A stretch of 64,000 nt of DNA from Acidobacteriota bacterium (lineage in GTDB: Bacteria > Acidobacteriota > Holophagae > Holophagales > Holophagaceae): assembly GCA_016195985.1 (NCBI GenBank), contig JACPYP010000011.1:248001-312000 (forward strand), read 5' to 3'. Positions 8,405-18,498 of this stretch are shown here, one piece after another (the first letter of the stretch is position 1; the number at the start of each line of letters is the position of its first letter). Both the position numbers and the translations under genes were made by a program. The notes below the pieces were generated by a model, which made no database searches, had not been told where the DNA came from, and worked only from the letters and a program-made list of their open reading frames with translations.

Positions 8405-8500
8405 GGGGCCGGGCTTGCCACGGCACTCGGGGGAACGACTTAGGGCTGCTTCTTCCGATCTGACCCGGTTCATCGCACCCCGATGCATGGGGCCCGGCTT
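8405..8500 (-). ncRNA. ffs: Signal recognition particle RNA (small bacterial type)
   Basis: On the minus strand the sequence contains GGGTCAG-ATC-GGAA-GA-AGCAGCC, the conserved helix 8 of SRP RNA with its GGAA tetraloop and the symmetric and asymmetric internal loops that bind Ffh. The ends pair: GCCGGGC near 8498 with GCCCGGC near 8408. An inner helix GCATCGGGG pairs with CCCCCGAGTGC with one bulged A. The size of about 96 nt fits the 4.5S class lacking the Alu domain. It guides ribosomes making membrane proteins to FtsY. The exact ends are estimated from the terminal helix. Confidence 0.88.
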
Positions 8501-8627
8501 GAATCCAGCCTATCCGCGATCCGGGTCGGCACGCCAGTGCATGAGACCTCCGCAAGCTGGCGCCGCCACTGAAAGTGGCTGATTTGCGAGACATTTTTAT
8601 GCCTCTGAAAAATACGCCGCTCGCCCC

Positions 8628-8656
8628 TTGACACCCCTACATCTTGGGGCCATCCT
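8628..8656 (+). promoter_or_regulatory. nrdJ promoter with NrdR-like palindrome
   Basis: TTGACA at 8628-8633 is followed 17 bases later by a weak -10 (CATCCT, 8651-8656). The spacer contains the palindrome CCCCTACATCTTGGGG (8634-8649). Its core CTACATCTTG matches the NrdR-box core CWATATATWG at 8 of 10 positions. An operator between -35 and -10 upstream of a ribonucleotide reductase fits NrdR repression. No nrdR gene is in the window, so the regulator is inferred. Confidence 0.5.
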
Positions 8657-8787
8657 TTTCTCCCGGCACAACCCCTAGAGGTCGACTTAAGACCCTTCCC
8701 TATCCTGGGAGGGCTTTGCGCGCCTCACGGGGGATCCGCGTCTCCACTCCCCCGCCTTCTCCAACCCCATCACGCCAGGACCACCCG

Positions 8788-11700
8788 ATGAAGATCGCCC
8801 GCCATTTCACCAAGGCAGGTCACGACCCCTTGGAAGGCATCCCCTTCGTCCCCCGCACCAGCCGCATTTCCAAGCTCGACGGCACCGTGGTGTTCGAGGC
8901 CAAGGACGTGATGGTGCCGGAAACCTGGTCCCAGGTGGCCGTGGACATCCTGGCGCAGAAATACTTCCGCCGGAAGGGCATCGACGCCCAGAACGGCGGC
9001 GAGAAGGACGCGCGGCAGGTCTTCCACCGCCTGGCCGGCTGCTGGCGGCATTGGGGCGAGACGCACCAGTACTTCGACAGCGCCGAGGATGCCCAGGCCT
9101 TCTACGACGAGCTCACCTACATGCTCGCCAACCAGATGTGCGCCCCCAACTCGCCCCAGTGGTTCAACACGGGCCTGCACTTCGCCTACGGGATTTCGGG
9201 CCCGGCCCAGGGCCACAGCTTCGTCAACCCCCTGACCGGCGAAATGGAGAAATCCACCTCCGCCTACGAGCGCCCTCAGCCCCACGCCTGCTTCATCCAG
9301 AGTGTGGCCGACGACCTCGTCAACGAGGGCGGCATCATGGATCTGTGGACCCGCGAGGCCCGCATCTTCAAGTACGGTTCCGGCACCGGCACCAACTTCT
9401 CCAAGGTGCGCGGCTCCGAGGAGCCCCTCTCCGGCGGCGGGCGCAGCTCGGGCCTGATGAGTTTCCTGGCCGTGGGCGACCGCGCCGCCGGCGCCATCAA
9501 GAGCGGCGGCACCACCCGCCGCGCCGCCAAGATGGTCTGCCTCGACCTCGACCATCCCGACATCGAGGCCTTCATCGACTGGAAGGTCACCGAAGAGCGC
9601 AAGGTGGCCATGCTGGCCGCAGGCAGCGCCGTGGTGCGCCGCCACTGGGACGCCATCTGCAAATCCGTGGAGGGCTCCACCACCAAGGATGCCGATCCCG
9701 CGACCAATGAGGCTCTGCGGAAGGCCCTGGCCCGCGCCAAGCGCGAGGGTGTGCCCGCGGCCTTCCTTACCCAGTGCCTGGGCCGCCTGGCCGAAGGGGA
9801 TTTCTCCCGCGATCTGCAGGGCTACGACACGTCCTGGGACGGCGAAGGTTACCTCACCGTGGGCGGCATGAACTCCAACAACTCCGTGCGCGTGCCCGAC
9901 GCCTTCATGCGCGCCCTGGAGATGGACGGCGACTGGGAGCTCAAGCGCCGCATCGACGGCAAGGCCAGCAAGAAGCTCCGCGCCAAGGACCTGTGGGGGA
10001 AGGTGAACCGCGCCGCCTGGGCCTGCGCCGACCCCGGCATCCAGTTCAACACCACCATCAACGATTGGCATACCTGCCCCGAAGACGGCCCGATCAACGC
10101 GAGCAACCCCTGCTCCGAATACATGTTCCTGGATGACACGGCCTGCAACCTGGCCTCGTTGAACCTCTGCACCTTCCTCACGGAGGATGGCGGCTTTGAC
10201 CTGACGGGCTACCGCCACGCCATCCGCCTCTGGACCGTGGTGCTGGAAATCAGCGTGCTCATGGCCCAGTTCCCCAGCGACGCCATCGCCAAGCTCAGCT
10301 ACGAGTTCCGCACCCTGGGCCTGGGCTACGCCAACCTCGGCGCCATGCTCATGCGCATGGGCATCCCCTACGACAGCGTGGAGGGCACCCAGTGGTGCGC
10401 CGCCCTGACCGCCATCCTCACGGGCGATGCTTATGCCGCCAGCGCCGAGATGGCGCGGGAGCTGGGCCCCTTCCCCGGCTACCAGAAGAACGCCCAGCAC
10501 ATGCTGCGGGTCATCCGCAACCACCGCCGCGCCGCCTACAACGCGCCTGCCTCCGAGTACGAGCAGCTCTCCATTCGTCCCCAGGGCCTCCATGGCGCGG
10601 GCGTGCCCAAGCGCATCACCGATGCTTCCCGCGAAAGCTGGGACACGGCGCTCACCTACGGCGAGCAGTGGGGCTACCGCAACGCCCAGGTCAGCGTGCT
10701 GGCCCCCACGGGCACCATCGGCCTGCTCATGGACTGCGACACCACCGGTGTCGAGCCTGATTTCGCCCTCGTGAAATTCAAGAAACTGGCGGGTGGCGGC
10801 TACTTCAAGCTGGTCAACCGCGCCATTCCCGAAGCCTTGGCCCGCCTGGGCTACAGCCCCGCGCAGATCCACGACATCGAGCGCCACGTGGTGGGCTGGC
10901 TGCAGATCACTGAGGAGACCCCCGGCATCACCCGTAGCATGCTCCGGGGCACGGGTTGGGCCGAGGAAGAGATCGCCTTGGCCGAGCAGAAGCTCCCCAC
11001 GGCCTTCGATCCAGCCTTCGCCATCGACACCGAACGCCTGAAGAAGGATTTCAGCGCCGAGCAGGTGGAGACCTTCCTCCTGGCCCTCAGCGGCACCATG
11101 ACGGTGGAAGGCGCGCCGCACCTGAAGGATGAGCATCTGCCCATCTTCGACTGCGCGAACCGCTGCGGCCGCACGGGCAGGCGCTACATCGCCCCCATGG
11201 GGCACCTCCGCATGATGGGCGCCGCCCAGCCCTTCCTCAGCGGTGCCATCAGCAAGACCATCAACCTGCCGGCCGAAGCCACCGTGCCCGAGATCGGCGG
11301 CATCTATGAAGCCAGCTGGCAGCTCATGCTGAAGGCTGTCGCCCTCTACCGCGACGGGTCCAAGATGAGCCAGGCCATGGCCACCAACCTGGACCTGCTC
11401 GAGGGCGCGGACACCCTCCTGGACGAACAGGCCACCTCCGCGGAGAAGACCCCCGCCGTGGCCCAGGCAATGGCGCAGCAGCTGGTGCGCACCTACCGGC
11501 GCCGCATGCCCAACCGCCGCGGCGGCTATACCCAGAGCGCCACCATCGGCGGCACCAAGCTCTACCTCCGCACCGGGGAATACGAGGACGGCAGCCTCGG
11601 CGAGATCTTCCTGGACATCCACCGCGAAGGCGCCGCCCTGCGCGCCATCCTCAACTGCTTCGCCATCGCCGTAAGCATGGGCCTGCAGCATGGCGTGCCC

Positions 11701-12210
11701 CTCGAGGAGTTCTGCGACGCCTTCCTGTTCACACGCTTCGAGCCCGGCGGCATGGTAGCCGGCAGCGACACCATCAAGCTGAGCACCAGCCTCATCGACT
11801 TCGTCTTCCGCGAACTGGCCATCAGCTACCTGGGCCGCTACGATCTGGCCCACGTCGATCCGGAACAGCTCATCAACGCCACCACGGGCCTGCGGCCCGG
11901 CAGCCAGGCACCCAACCTCGTGGCCGCCATGCCCGTCCTGCCCACGGGCACGCCCCTGCCCTTCCCCGAGAACCCTGTGGCTGGCGTTTCCGCCGCCCCT
12001 GCGCCCGAACCCGTCCTTGTGGGAACCTCGGGTGGCCGAGCCACCGTCAGCGCCGCGTCGGCCTCTAACGCGGCTGTTTCCGCCGCGAAGGCCGCCCGCG
12101 AGAAAGGCTACACCGGGGACCCCTGCCCCGAGTGCGGCCACCTCACCCTGGTGCGCAACGGCGCCTGCATGAAGTGCCAGACCTGCGGCGCTACGACGGG
12201 CTGCAGCTAA
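8788..12210 (+). CDS. nrdJ: Vitamin B12-dependent ribonucleotide reductase, class II
   Basis: A 1140-residue enzyme reducing ribonucleotides to deoxyribonucleotides with adenosylcobalamin as radical source. Motifs include [14 protein letters not shown] and [15 protein letters not shown] in the N-terminal half, [20 protein letters not shown] carrying the active-site cysteine and glutamate, and [23 protein letters not shown]-terminal zinc-ribbon-like tail has CPECGH and [13 protein letters not shown], the CxxC pairs thought to re-reduce the active site. The frame is open to 8644, but the family N-terminus [15 protein letters not shown] starts at 8788 with AGGA upstream. Length and tail match the TIGR02504 form. 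It appears to be transcribed alone. Confidence 0.96.
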   Translation: MKIARHFTKAGHDPLEGIPFVPRTSRISKLDGTVVFEAKDVMVPETWSQVAVDILAQKYFRRKGIDAQNGGEKDARQVFHRLAGCWRHWGETHQYFDSAEDAQAFYDELTYMLANQMCAPNSPQWFNTGLHFAYGISGPAQGHSFVNPLTGEMEKSTSAYERPQPHACFIQSVADDLVNEGGIMDLWTREARIFKYGSGTGTNFSKVRGSEEPLSGGGRSSGLMSFLAVGDRAAGAIKSGGTTRRAAKMVCLDLDHPDIEAFIDWKVTEERKVAMLAAGSAVVRRHWDAICKSVEGSTTKDADPATNEALRKALARAKREGVPAAFLTQCLGRLAEGDFSRDLQGYDTSWDGEGYLTVGGMNSNNSVRVPDAFMRALEMDGDWELKRRIDGKASKKLRAKDLWGKVNRAAWACADPGIQFNTTINDWHTCPEDGPINASNPCSEYMFLDDTACNLASLNLCTFLTEDGGFDLTGYRHAIRLWTVVLEISVLMAQFPSDAIAKLSYEFRTLGLGYANLGAMLMRMGIPYDSVEGTQWCAALTAILTGDAYAASAEMARELGPFPGYQKNAQHMLRVIRNHRRAAYNAPASEYEQLSIRPQGLHGAGVPKRITDASRESWDTALTYGEQWGYRNAQVSVLAPTGTIGLLMDCDTTGVEPDFALVKFKKLAGGGYFKLVNRAIPEALARLGYSPAQIHDIERHVVGWLQITEETPGITRSMLRGTGWAEEEIALAEQKLPTAFDPAFAIDTERLKKDFSAEQVETFLLALSGTMTVEGAPHLKDEHLPIFDCANRCGRTGRRYIAPMGHLRMMGAAQPFLSGAISKTINLPAEATVPEIGGIYEASWQLMLKAVALYRDGSKMSQAMATNLDLLEGADTLLDEQATSAEKTPAVAQAMAQQLVRTYRRRMPNRRGGYTQSATIGGTKLYLRTGEYEDGSLGEIFLDIHREGAALRAILNCFAIAVSMGLQHGVPLEEFCDAFLFTRFEPGGMVAGSDTIKLSTSLIDFVFRELAISYLGRYDLAHVDPEQLINATTGLRPGSQAPNLVAAMPVLPTGTPLPFPENPVAGVSAAPAPEPVLVGTSGGRATVSAASASNAAVSAAKAAREKGYTGDPCPECGHLTLVRNGACMKCQTCGATTGCS

Positions 12211-12238
12211 AGCGATTCACCTCAGAGAACGATTCATC

Positions 12239-12264
12239 GGGCGGGAGCGATCCCGCCCTTTTTT
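12239..12264 (+). terminator. Rho-independent terminator of nrdJ
   Basis: GGGCGGGA-GCGA-TCCCGCCC hairpin (12239-12258) followed by TTTTTT, 29 bases after the nrdJ stop codon. Confidence 0.9.
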
Positions 12265-12314
12265 AATCCGCGTTAATCCGTGGCCGATCCTTCTTTTCAT
12301 CGGAAGATGGAGCC

Positions 12315-13088
12315 ATGCCCGACCCCCTGGACCCCACTGCCCTCGACCTCGGCTCTGATCCGGAGCTGGGCCGGTTGCTGGCGGCCCATCCGGACATCGA
12401 GCCCCTGCGCTTCCGCGACGGGGAGCGGCTGGTGGTGGAGGGGGAGGATTCCCAGGATCTCTACATCCTGCTGAAGGGCGCCCTGGTGGTGGAGAAGGCC
12501 CTGCCCGACGGCACCCAGCGCCCCCTGGCCCACTTGGAATGCCGGCCCCAGGCCCCGGTCATCGTCGGCGAGATGGCTTATTTCGGGACCCAGCGCCGCA
12601 CGGCCACGGTGCGCGCCGTAGGCAGCTGCCAGGCCCTGCACCTGAAGCCCAGCCACCTGGATGCCATCATGGCCGGGTTCCCGGGCCTCACCCGCATCCT
12701 TTGCCGCCAGTTCACCACCCGGCTGTCCGAGGCCAACCAGGAACTGCGCGATCTGAGGGCCCGCTTCGATCTGGCCGCCAGCCTCCGCATGGTCCAGCCT
12801 GGCGAGGTGCTTCTGCGCTCCGGCGAACCCGCCCACACCCTGTTCCAGCTCACCCTGGGCGCCATCCGGGTGGATGCGGGCGGGACGAGCCGCCTCCTCC
12901 ATGCGGAGGACCTGCCCGACGGCTTCCTCGGCCTGGAGGCCTTCCTGCGCGGCACCCCGCATCCCTTCACCGCCACAGTCGAAGAGCCCAGCTTCCTGGC
13001 CGTCATCGAGGCCGGGCGGCGCGAGGCCTTTCTGCGCAGCTACCCGGCCCTGGTGCTCGGAGTCCTCCAATCCCGAACCAGAACCTGA
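12315..13088 (+). CDS. Cyclic nucleotide-binding-domain protein
   Basis: A 257-residue protein with an N-terminal cNMP-binding (CAP-like) domain at about residues 15-125. It shows FRDGERLVVEGEDSQDLYILLKG, VGEMAYFGTQRRTATVRA and the arginine of the phosphate-binding cassette. A short helical linker follows (LSEANQELRDLRARFD), then a second, degenerate beta-roll at about 150-245 (VQPGEVLLRSGEPAHTLFQLTLG). There is no helix-turn-helix, so this is probably a c-di-GMP- or cAMP-type sensory or scaffold protein rather than a Crp regulator. The partner is unknown. Confidence 0.82.
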   Translation: MPDPLDPTALDLGSDPELGRLLAAHPDIEPLRFRDGERLVVEGEDSQDLYILLKGALVVEKALPDGTQRPLAHLECRPQAPVIVGEMAYFGTQRRTATVRAVGSCQALHLKPSHLDAIMAGFPGLTRILCRQFTTRLSEANQELRDLRARFDLAASLRMVQPGEVLLRSGEPAHTLFQLTLGAIRVDAGGTSRLLHAEDLPDGFLGLEAFLRGTPHPFTATVEEPSFLAVIEAGRREAFLRSYPALVLGVLQSRTRT

Positions 13089-13138
13089 GGCCCAAGCTGG
13101 AGCCTAAGGAATTGGTCACAATTCGGGCCGCCCTAGGC

Positions 13139-13157
13139 CCGGGGTCCACCCCGGTTT
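13139..13157 (+). terminator. Possible terminator hairpin
   Basis: CCGGGG-TCCA-CCCCGG followed by TTT, about 50 bases after the cNMP-binding gene's stop. The T tract is short. Confidence 0.4.
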
Positions 13158-13296
13158 CACTGCGTCAGTCCTGACCCGGCTCAAGAAAAATCATGCAAAA
13201 GTGCTTCGCGCCGATAGGGATGTAAACCCTTTCAGCTTTCCCTTCCCTTCCAGGCCGCAATACTCAGCCCAGGCCGTCGAGGCCGAGGTGGTGCTC

Positions 13297-13599
13297 ATGG
13301 ATTTCATCCAGGTCAAGGATCCTTCAGGGGTGGGGAGCTGGCTTCTCATCCTGGGGTGTCCCCGGGAGGCCTCCCACCAGCTGAAGGACGAGGCCCGCCA
13401 CCTTTCGGGCCCCACCTTCGCCGCCTGCGCCGAGTGCGCCTACCAGGTGGGATCCCACTTCGAAAACCGCGATCCGGATTTGGACTGGAGCCTCGGCGCT
13501 TTCCCTGAGCAGCTGCAGTGTGGATATGGCGAAGGGGCCAGAGAAAGCCAGGAGATCGAGGACTCGCCGAGCGTTCAAAGCAGCTGGAAAGCGGGCTAA
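13297..13599 (+). CDS. Possible small protein, unknown
   Basis: A 100-residue frame beginning MDFIQVKDPSGVGSWLLILG. Third codon positions are strongly G/C through about residue 67, as in neighbouring genes, and the frame includes a CAEC pair. After DWSLGAF the composition becomes less gene-like, so the true end may differ. No domain is recognised, and the Shine-Dalgarno sequence is weak (GGTGG). It is convergent with nudC, ending 8 bases before it. The opposite-strand frame at 13324-13629 is judged a shadow. Confidence 0.35.
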   Translation: MDFIQVKDPSGVGSWLLILGCPREASHQLKDEARHLSGPTFAACAECAYQVGSHFENRDPDLDWSLGAFPEQLQCGYGEGARESQEIEDSPSVQSSWKAG

Positions 13600-13606
13600 C
13601 AGCCCT

Positions 13607-14341
13607 TCACCGAACGTCCAAAGCCGCATCGATCATCCAGCGGGCGATGCTGATGGGGCTGGGCAGCGGGGGCATGTCATCTCTCCCGAACCAGCGGGCG
13701 TCTTCCAGCTCGGAAGGGTCGGCCTGCAACTCGCCATCCAGGTATTCGGCCGTGAAGCCCACCATGAGGCCGTTGGGGAAGGGCCAGGGCTGGCTGCCGA
13801 AGTAGCTCAGGCGCTGGATGCGGATGCCCAGCTCCTCCGCCACCTCCCGGTGCACGCATTCCTCCAGCGATTCGCCGGGCTCTGTGAACCCCGCGACGGC
13901 GCTGTAGACGCCGGGCTTGAAGTGCGGCGACCGCGCCAGGGCCCACTGGCGCCGCCCGCCCTCGCCCCGGTGGATGAGCACGATGATGGCGGTGGCATTC
14001 GAAGGGAAGACCGTGCGGCCGCAGGCCGGGCAGCGCCGCCCTTGTCCCTCGCCGGGTTTGAGCGCCGAGGCGCAGCCGCCGCAGAACCGGTGGCCGCCTT
14101 CCCATTCCAGCCACTGGTAGGCGCGCCCGGCCTGAAGCCAATCCTCCTGAGCCATCCTGGGATGGGCATCGCGCAGGCCGAGGGCTTCCACCCCCAGCGG
14201 GACGGCCTGCCCGGGGGAGACCCGCTGGGCCAGCCATCCCTCCGGAAGCCGGAGGCTGGCCTCCACCGGAAGGTTCGCAGGCAGAGCCTCGAAGGGCAAC
14301 CAGAGCCGGTTTTCCTGGAACACCATGCGCCTGTCGCTCAT
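13607..14341 (-). CDS. nudC: NAD(+) diphosphatase / NAD-capped RNA hydrolase
   Basis: A 244-residue Nudix enzyme with the three NudC hallmarks. There is a zinc ribbon with cysteine pairs CGGC and CPAC around residues 90-110. The Nudix box runs from GFTEPGESLEECVHREV into AEELGI. The signature SQPWPFP follows it and distinguishes NADH/NAD-cap hydrolases from other Nudix proteins. It cleaves NAD(H) to NMN(H) and AMP and removes NAD caps from RNA. A GTG exists at 14347, but the ATG at 14341 has GAGG 5 bases upstream. Confidence 0.92.
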   Translation of the reverse strand: MSDRRMVFQENRLWLPFEALPANLPVEASLRLPEGWLAQRVSPGQAVPLGVEALGLRDAHPRMAQEDWLQAGRAYQWLEWEGGHRFCGGCASALKPGEGQGRRCPACGRTVFPSNATAIIVLIHRGEGGRRQWALARSPHFKPGVYSAVAGFTEPGESLEECVHREVAEELGIRIQRLSYFGSQPWPFPNGLMVGFTAEYLDGELQADPSELEDARWFGRDDMPPLPSPISIARWMIDAALDVR

Positions 14342-14445
14342 CCCCACCTCGGCCCTTCCAGCCTAGCCAGGGTTGGGCTCCGCCGGCATCCTCCTGCCTC
14401 ATAAACCGCAGCATCTCCATCGCGTAGGTTGGGAAGGAGTTCCCC

Positions 14446-15135
14446 ATGCCATCAAACAAGCGTCACGCCAGGCTCGCCGGTCTGCTGTACCTGGTGGTAG
14501 TCGTGACGGGATTCTTCAGCCTCGCCTACGTCCCCGCGCAAACCCTGGTGTCCGGCGATGCTGCCGCGACCCTGAGCCGGATCACGGCCTCGGAATTCCT
14601 GTTCCGGCTGGGCATCGCCGCGGGCTTCCTTTGCTACGCGGCCTTCCTGCTGTTGCCCTTCCCGCTCTACAGGCTGCTCAGTCCGGTCCACAGGGGCGCC
14701 GCGCTGCTCATGGCGGCCTTCGTGCTGGCGAGCGTTCCCATCTCCCTGATCGCCTTGACCCACAAGCTCGACATCCTGTCGATTCTGCAGGAGGGCGGGC
14801 GCCTGCGGGCCCTCGGCGGAGACCAGGTGCAGGCCCAGGTGATGCTTTCGCTGGAGGCCTACCGCAACGGCGTGCTTGTTTCCTAGATCTTCTGGGGCCT
14901 GTGGCTGCTGCCTTTCGGCTACCTCGTCTACAAGTCCCGCCTCCTCCCGAGGGCCCTGGGGCTGCTGCTCATGGCGGGATGTTTCGGCTACCTGACCGAC
15001 GTCTTCGCCCGGGTGCTGATGCACGGGTACGCCGAAAGCCGCCTGGCTAGCTTCATCCTGATGCCCGGCGCCCTCGGCGAAATCGGCATCTGCTTGTGGC
15101 TTCTGATTGCCGGCGCCCGGGAAACCCCGGCCTGA
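14446..15135 (+). pseudogene. DUF4386 membrane protein interrupted by an amber codon
   Basis: The frame starts at the ATG at 14446 (AAGGAG upstream) and encodes a membrane protein with segments near residues 10-28, 45-70 and 82-105. It stops at TAG 14884-14886 after EAYRNGVLVS. The same frame continues without other stops to 15135, starting IFWGLWLLPFGYLVYKS and containing two more hydrophobic segments. Read through, the product is about 229 residues, the normal size for DUF4386, and the join falls inside the conserved block where the family usually has Gln before IFWGLWLLP. A single CAG-to-TAG change explains it. It is either a recent pseudogene, a sequencing error or a suppressed stop. Confidence 0.8.
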
Positions 15136-16257
15136 TCACACGAACAGCACGGCGTGCACCGGCGGAAGATGTTCGGCGAGCGCGAGCCAGTCATCGCCGC
15201 CGTTCTCGCTGAGCCACACGGAGCCCGTGGTGGAGCCGAAGGCCAGGCGCTCGCCGCTGGCATCCAGGTCGAGGGCGTGGCGGTAGACCAGATCGTAGGC
15301 CCAGGCCTGGGGCAGCCCCCGGCGCAGCGTTTCGAAGCTCCGCCCGCCATCGCGGGTGCGGTTCACCACCACCTTGCCCTCGGCGGGGACGCGACGTTCG
15401 TCCTTGATGGCCGGCACGAACCAGGCCGTGTCCGGATCCTTCGGATGCACCACCACGGGAAACCCGAAGACCGACGGCTTCACGTCCGTGATCTCGACCC
15501 AGCTCCGGGCGTCGTCCGTGCTGCGGAAGATGCCGTTGTGGTGCTGCAGCCACCAGACCTCGGGCGCCGAGGGGCACTGCACCATCCGGTGGGGATCCTG
15601 CGATTCCGGGGCCTCCACCAGTTCCGGCGGCGCGTAGTCCGCCCGCATGCCCTTGGTGTGGGCGCTCCAGGTGAGGCCGCGGTCCTGGGTGATCCACACG
15701 CCGCCGCTGGAGACGGCCACCGCCACCCGGTCGCCGTTCCGCGGATCCACGCAGACCGAGTGGATGCCGGGCGCATCCGCCCCGCCCCCGGCCCACTTGC
15801 GGCGTTCGGGCATGTGCCACAGGGATTCCACCAGGTGCCAGGTATCACCGCTGTCCTCGCTCCAGAACAGCCCGCCCGGCAGGGTGCCCGCCCAGAGCAG
15901 GCCCGGCTGCGAAACCAGCCCCGGCGCCAGGCACCAGAAGCGGATGAGGCGCCAGGGGATTTCCCTGCCCAGGAAATCCTTCTCCACCTGACCCTCGGGC
16001 GGCGCGGGATAGGCCGGCACGCTGATCTCCTCCCAGGTGGCGCCCTGGTCCCGCGAGCGGTGCAGTTTCGCGCCGAAATGGCCGTGATCCAGAGCCGCGT
16101 ACCAGGCGCCGTCGCGGGGATCGCGCATGGCCAGGGACACGTTGTCTCCCAGGAAGGAGACGCCCTCCAGGGCCCAGGTGCCCTTCCCCTGACGTTGGCC
16201 CTGGCGCCGGGCGGAGAACAGCCCCTTGCGGGTGGAAACCAGCAGCTGATCGGACAT
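15136..16257 (-). CDS. BNR-repeat / YCF48-like beta-propeller protein
   Basis: A 373-residue protein built of repeated Asp-box-like units: HRSRDQGATWEEI, FWSEDSGDTWHLV, WITQDRGLTWSAH, FRSTDDARSWVEI, NRTRDGGRSFETL and WLSENGGDDWLAL. It belongs to the WD40/YVTN/BNR-like group often annotated as exo-alpha-sialidase or glycosyl hydrolase; no signal peptide is visible, so a cytoplasmic location is likely. Its ATG is 1 base past the stop of the MoaD-like gene, with GGAGG inside that gene's last codons, so the two are made together. The same pairing is common across bacteria, but the function is not established. Confidence 0.82.
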   Translation of the reverse strand: MSDQLLVSTRKGLFSARRQGQRQGKGTWALEGVSFLGDNVSLAMRDPRDGAWYAALDHGHFGAKLHRSRDQGATWEEISVPAYPAPPEGQVEKDFLGREIPWRLIRFWCLAPGLVSQPGLLWAGTLPGGLFWSEDSGDTWHLVESLWHMPERRKWAGGGADAPGIHSVCVDPRNGDRVAVAVSSGGVWITQDRGLTWSAHTKGMRADYAPPELVEAPESQDPHRMVQCPSAPEVWWLQHHNGIFRSTDDARSWVEITDVKPSVFGFPVVVHPKDPDTAWFVPAIKDERRVPAEGKVVVNRTRDGGRSFETLRRGLPQAWAYDLVYRHALDLDASGERLAFGSTTGSVWLSENGGDDWLALAEHLPPVHAVLFV

Positions 16258-16258
16258 C

Positions 16259-16528
16259 TCAACCTCCTGACAGGGCCTGCATGACAAAAATCTCGCCCGT
16301 GGGGGGCACGGGATCGCTGAGCCCCTGCCGGTCCGCGATGGGCACGCCGTTGACATAGACCGCCATGTGGAACCGCAGGGCGCCGTGCTCGTCCAGCACG
16401 TAGCCCCGGAGCTTCGGGTAGCGCGCGAAAGCGGATTCCAGGCTCTCCCGCACCGTGCCGCCCGCCACCACGCAGGGGGGGCAGGCCACATGGCGCTGGA
16501 GGTTGCGGGTGAAGGCGACACTGGGCAT
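16259..16528 (-). CDS. MoaD/ThiS-like ubiquitin-fold protein
   Basis: An 89-residue protein whose C-terminus is ALSGG, the diglycine tail needed for adenylation or thiocarboxylation in MoaD/ThiS proteins. The body follows the MoaD fold: TVRESLESAF, GYVLDEHGALRFHMAVYVNG and DPVPPTGEIFVMQALSGG. It is the first gene of a two-gene unit with the BNR propeller protein. No MoaE, ThiG or E1-like partner is nearby, so the acceptor is unknown; cofactor synthesis and sulfur delivery are both possible. Confidence 0.82.
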   Translation of the reverse strand: MPSVAFTRNLQRHVACPPCVVAGGTVRESLESAFARYPKLRGYVLDEHGALRFHMAVYVNGVPIADRQGLSDPVPPTGEIFVMQALSGG

Positions 16529-16716
16529 GAAGATCCGGGAGACCGGACACTCTCCGACGGCTCCGGCTGCTTGTCAAGACAGCCAAATTTCATGGCCCCC
16601 GCTGTCCCCAAAAAGTGTTTCCAGGAGGCTTAGCTAAAACCCGGCCCTGGGCGGCGCCAGGACGGAAAAGGCCTATATTTGGGCGTGAAGTCCGTCTCCC
16701 CTTCCAGGAGGCAACC

Positions 16717-17004
16717 ATGCAGGTGGGAAGCATCCAGAGCGCGCTGCATTCAGGGCTTTCGCCCGTGAACGGTTCTGCCAGGAGCGCCACCCGAATCTAC
16801 ACGGAGCCCCAGGACACGAACCAGGACAGCATCATTTCCCCTGTCGAGGTCCAGGCCTATGCGCTGAAGCACCTGACCCTGAACCTGACTCTGAATCAGG
16901 CCGCGACGGACAGCCACCTTCCCACCTTCGCTGACTACACGCACAAGGGATTGAGGAATCAGGTTCCCGAGGCTATCCCCGGCCTCCTGGACCTGAGGGC
17001 CTGA
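16717..17004 (+). CDS. Small protein with one EF-hand-like loop
   Basis: A 95-residue protein with AGGAGG 6 bases before the ATG. Residues DTNQDSIISPVE fit the calcium loop DxNxDxxIxxxE of a single EF-hand or dockerin-like repeat. The rest (LTLNLTLNQAATDSHLPTFADY) is not recognised. There is no signal peptide. A TATATT box lies about 45 bases upstream. Confidence 0.6.
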   Translation: MQVGSIQSALHSGLSPVNGSARSATRIYTEPQDTNQDSIISPVEVQAYALKHLTLNLTLNQAATDSHLPTFADYTHKGLRNQVPEAIPGLLDLRA

Positions 17005-17057
17005 GGAAAGCCGGGGCTGTGGCATGGGCTGCAGCCCCGGCGGAAGGGCGCTCTTGC

Positions 17058-17273
17058 CTACTCGAAGCGGGTGGGATCGTTCCAGTCGTCCAGATGGACC
17101 ACGGGCCGGGGCTTGCCCTGATCCAGCGGGAGGCTGGCTTTCAGGAATTCTTCGTCTTCCAGTCGCGTGGGATCCGGAAGGGGCCGTCCTCCCAGATCGT
17201 GGATGGGCGCAGCGCGGCGTTCCACGCCAATGATCCGGTTCCAGGTCTGCCGCCGTTCCAAGGGACTCATCAT
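17058..17273 (-). CDS. Small hypothetical protein
   Basis: A 71-residue charged protein (MMSPLERRQTWNRIIG...). GGAGGT lies 5 bases before the ATG at 17273, which decides the start against the longer frame to 17312. It ends HLDDWNDPTRFE. No domain is recognised. It follows mdh on the same strand but is separated from it by a terminator, so it probably has its own promoter or is read by leak-through. Confidence 0.55.
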   Translation of the reverse strand: MMSPLERRQTWNRIIGVERRAAPIHDLGGRPLPDPTRLEDEEFLKASLPLDQGKPRPVVHLDDWNDPTRFE

Positions 17274-17328
17274 GGTCCACCTCCGGCTGTGACCCAGCAT
17301 AGGTCCGCCCATGCTGGATGCCAGGCGG

Positions 17329-17361
17329 AAAAAAAGAGGCGGGGATCCAGCCCCGCCCCTC
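17329..17361 (-). terminator. Terminator downstream of mdh
   Basis: On the minus strand a GAGGGGCGGGG/CCCCGCCTC stem with a 2-base bulge is followed by a run of seven T residues, about 20 bases past the mdh stop. Confidence 0.85.
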
Positions 17362-17378
17362 TCAGAACCTGCGGCCTT

Positions 17379-18365
<987 letters not shown>

Positions 18366-18498
18366 GCTGGATCCTCCTAAGGGTCCGCTCATTCTATACT
18401 GGCGCCACCACTTGGTCACCAGATGGTCCGGAATCGGCGCTCACTCTTTTTGACAACACCGGACCAAAGGTATTCCACGGCCGCACCGATGGGATGGG

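Noticed and set aside
8657-8787. Cobalamin riboswitch or second NrdR box in the nrdJ leader
   Set aside because: No B12-box or long structured leader is visible. The candidate palindromes at 8671-8682 and 8697-8710 do not fit the NrdR core, and neither is one box-spacing (about 31 bases) from the first box.
8770-12141. A 1123-codon open frame on the minus strand opposite nrdJ
   Set aside because: Antisense to a certain gene. Composition is Gly/Ala/His/Gln-rich without domains, the usual shadow of GC-rich coding.
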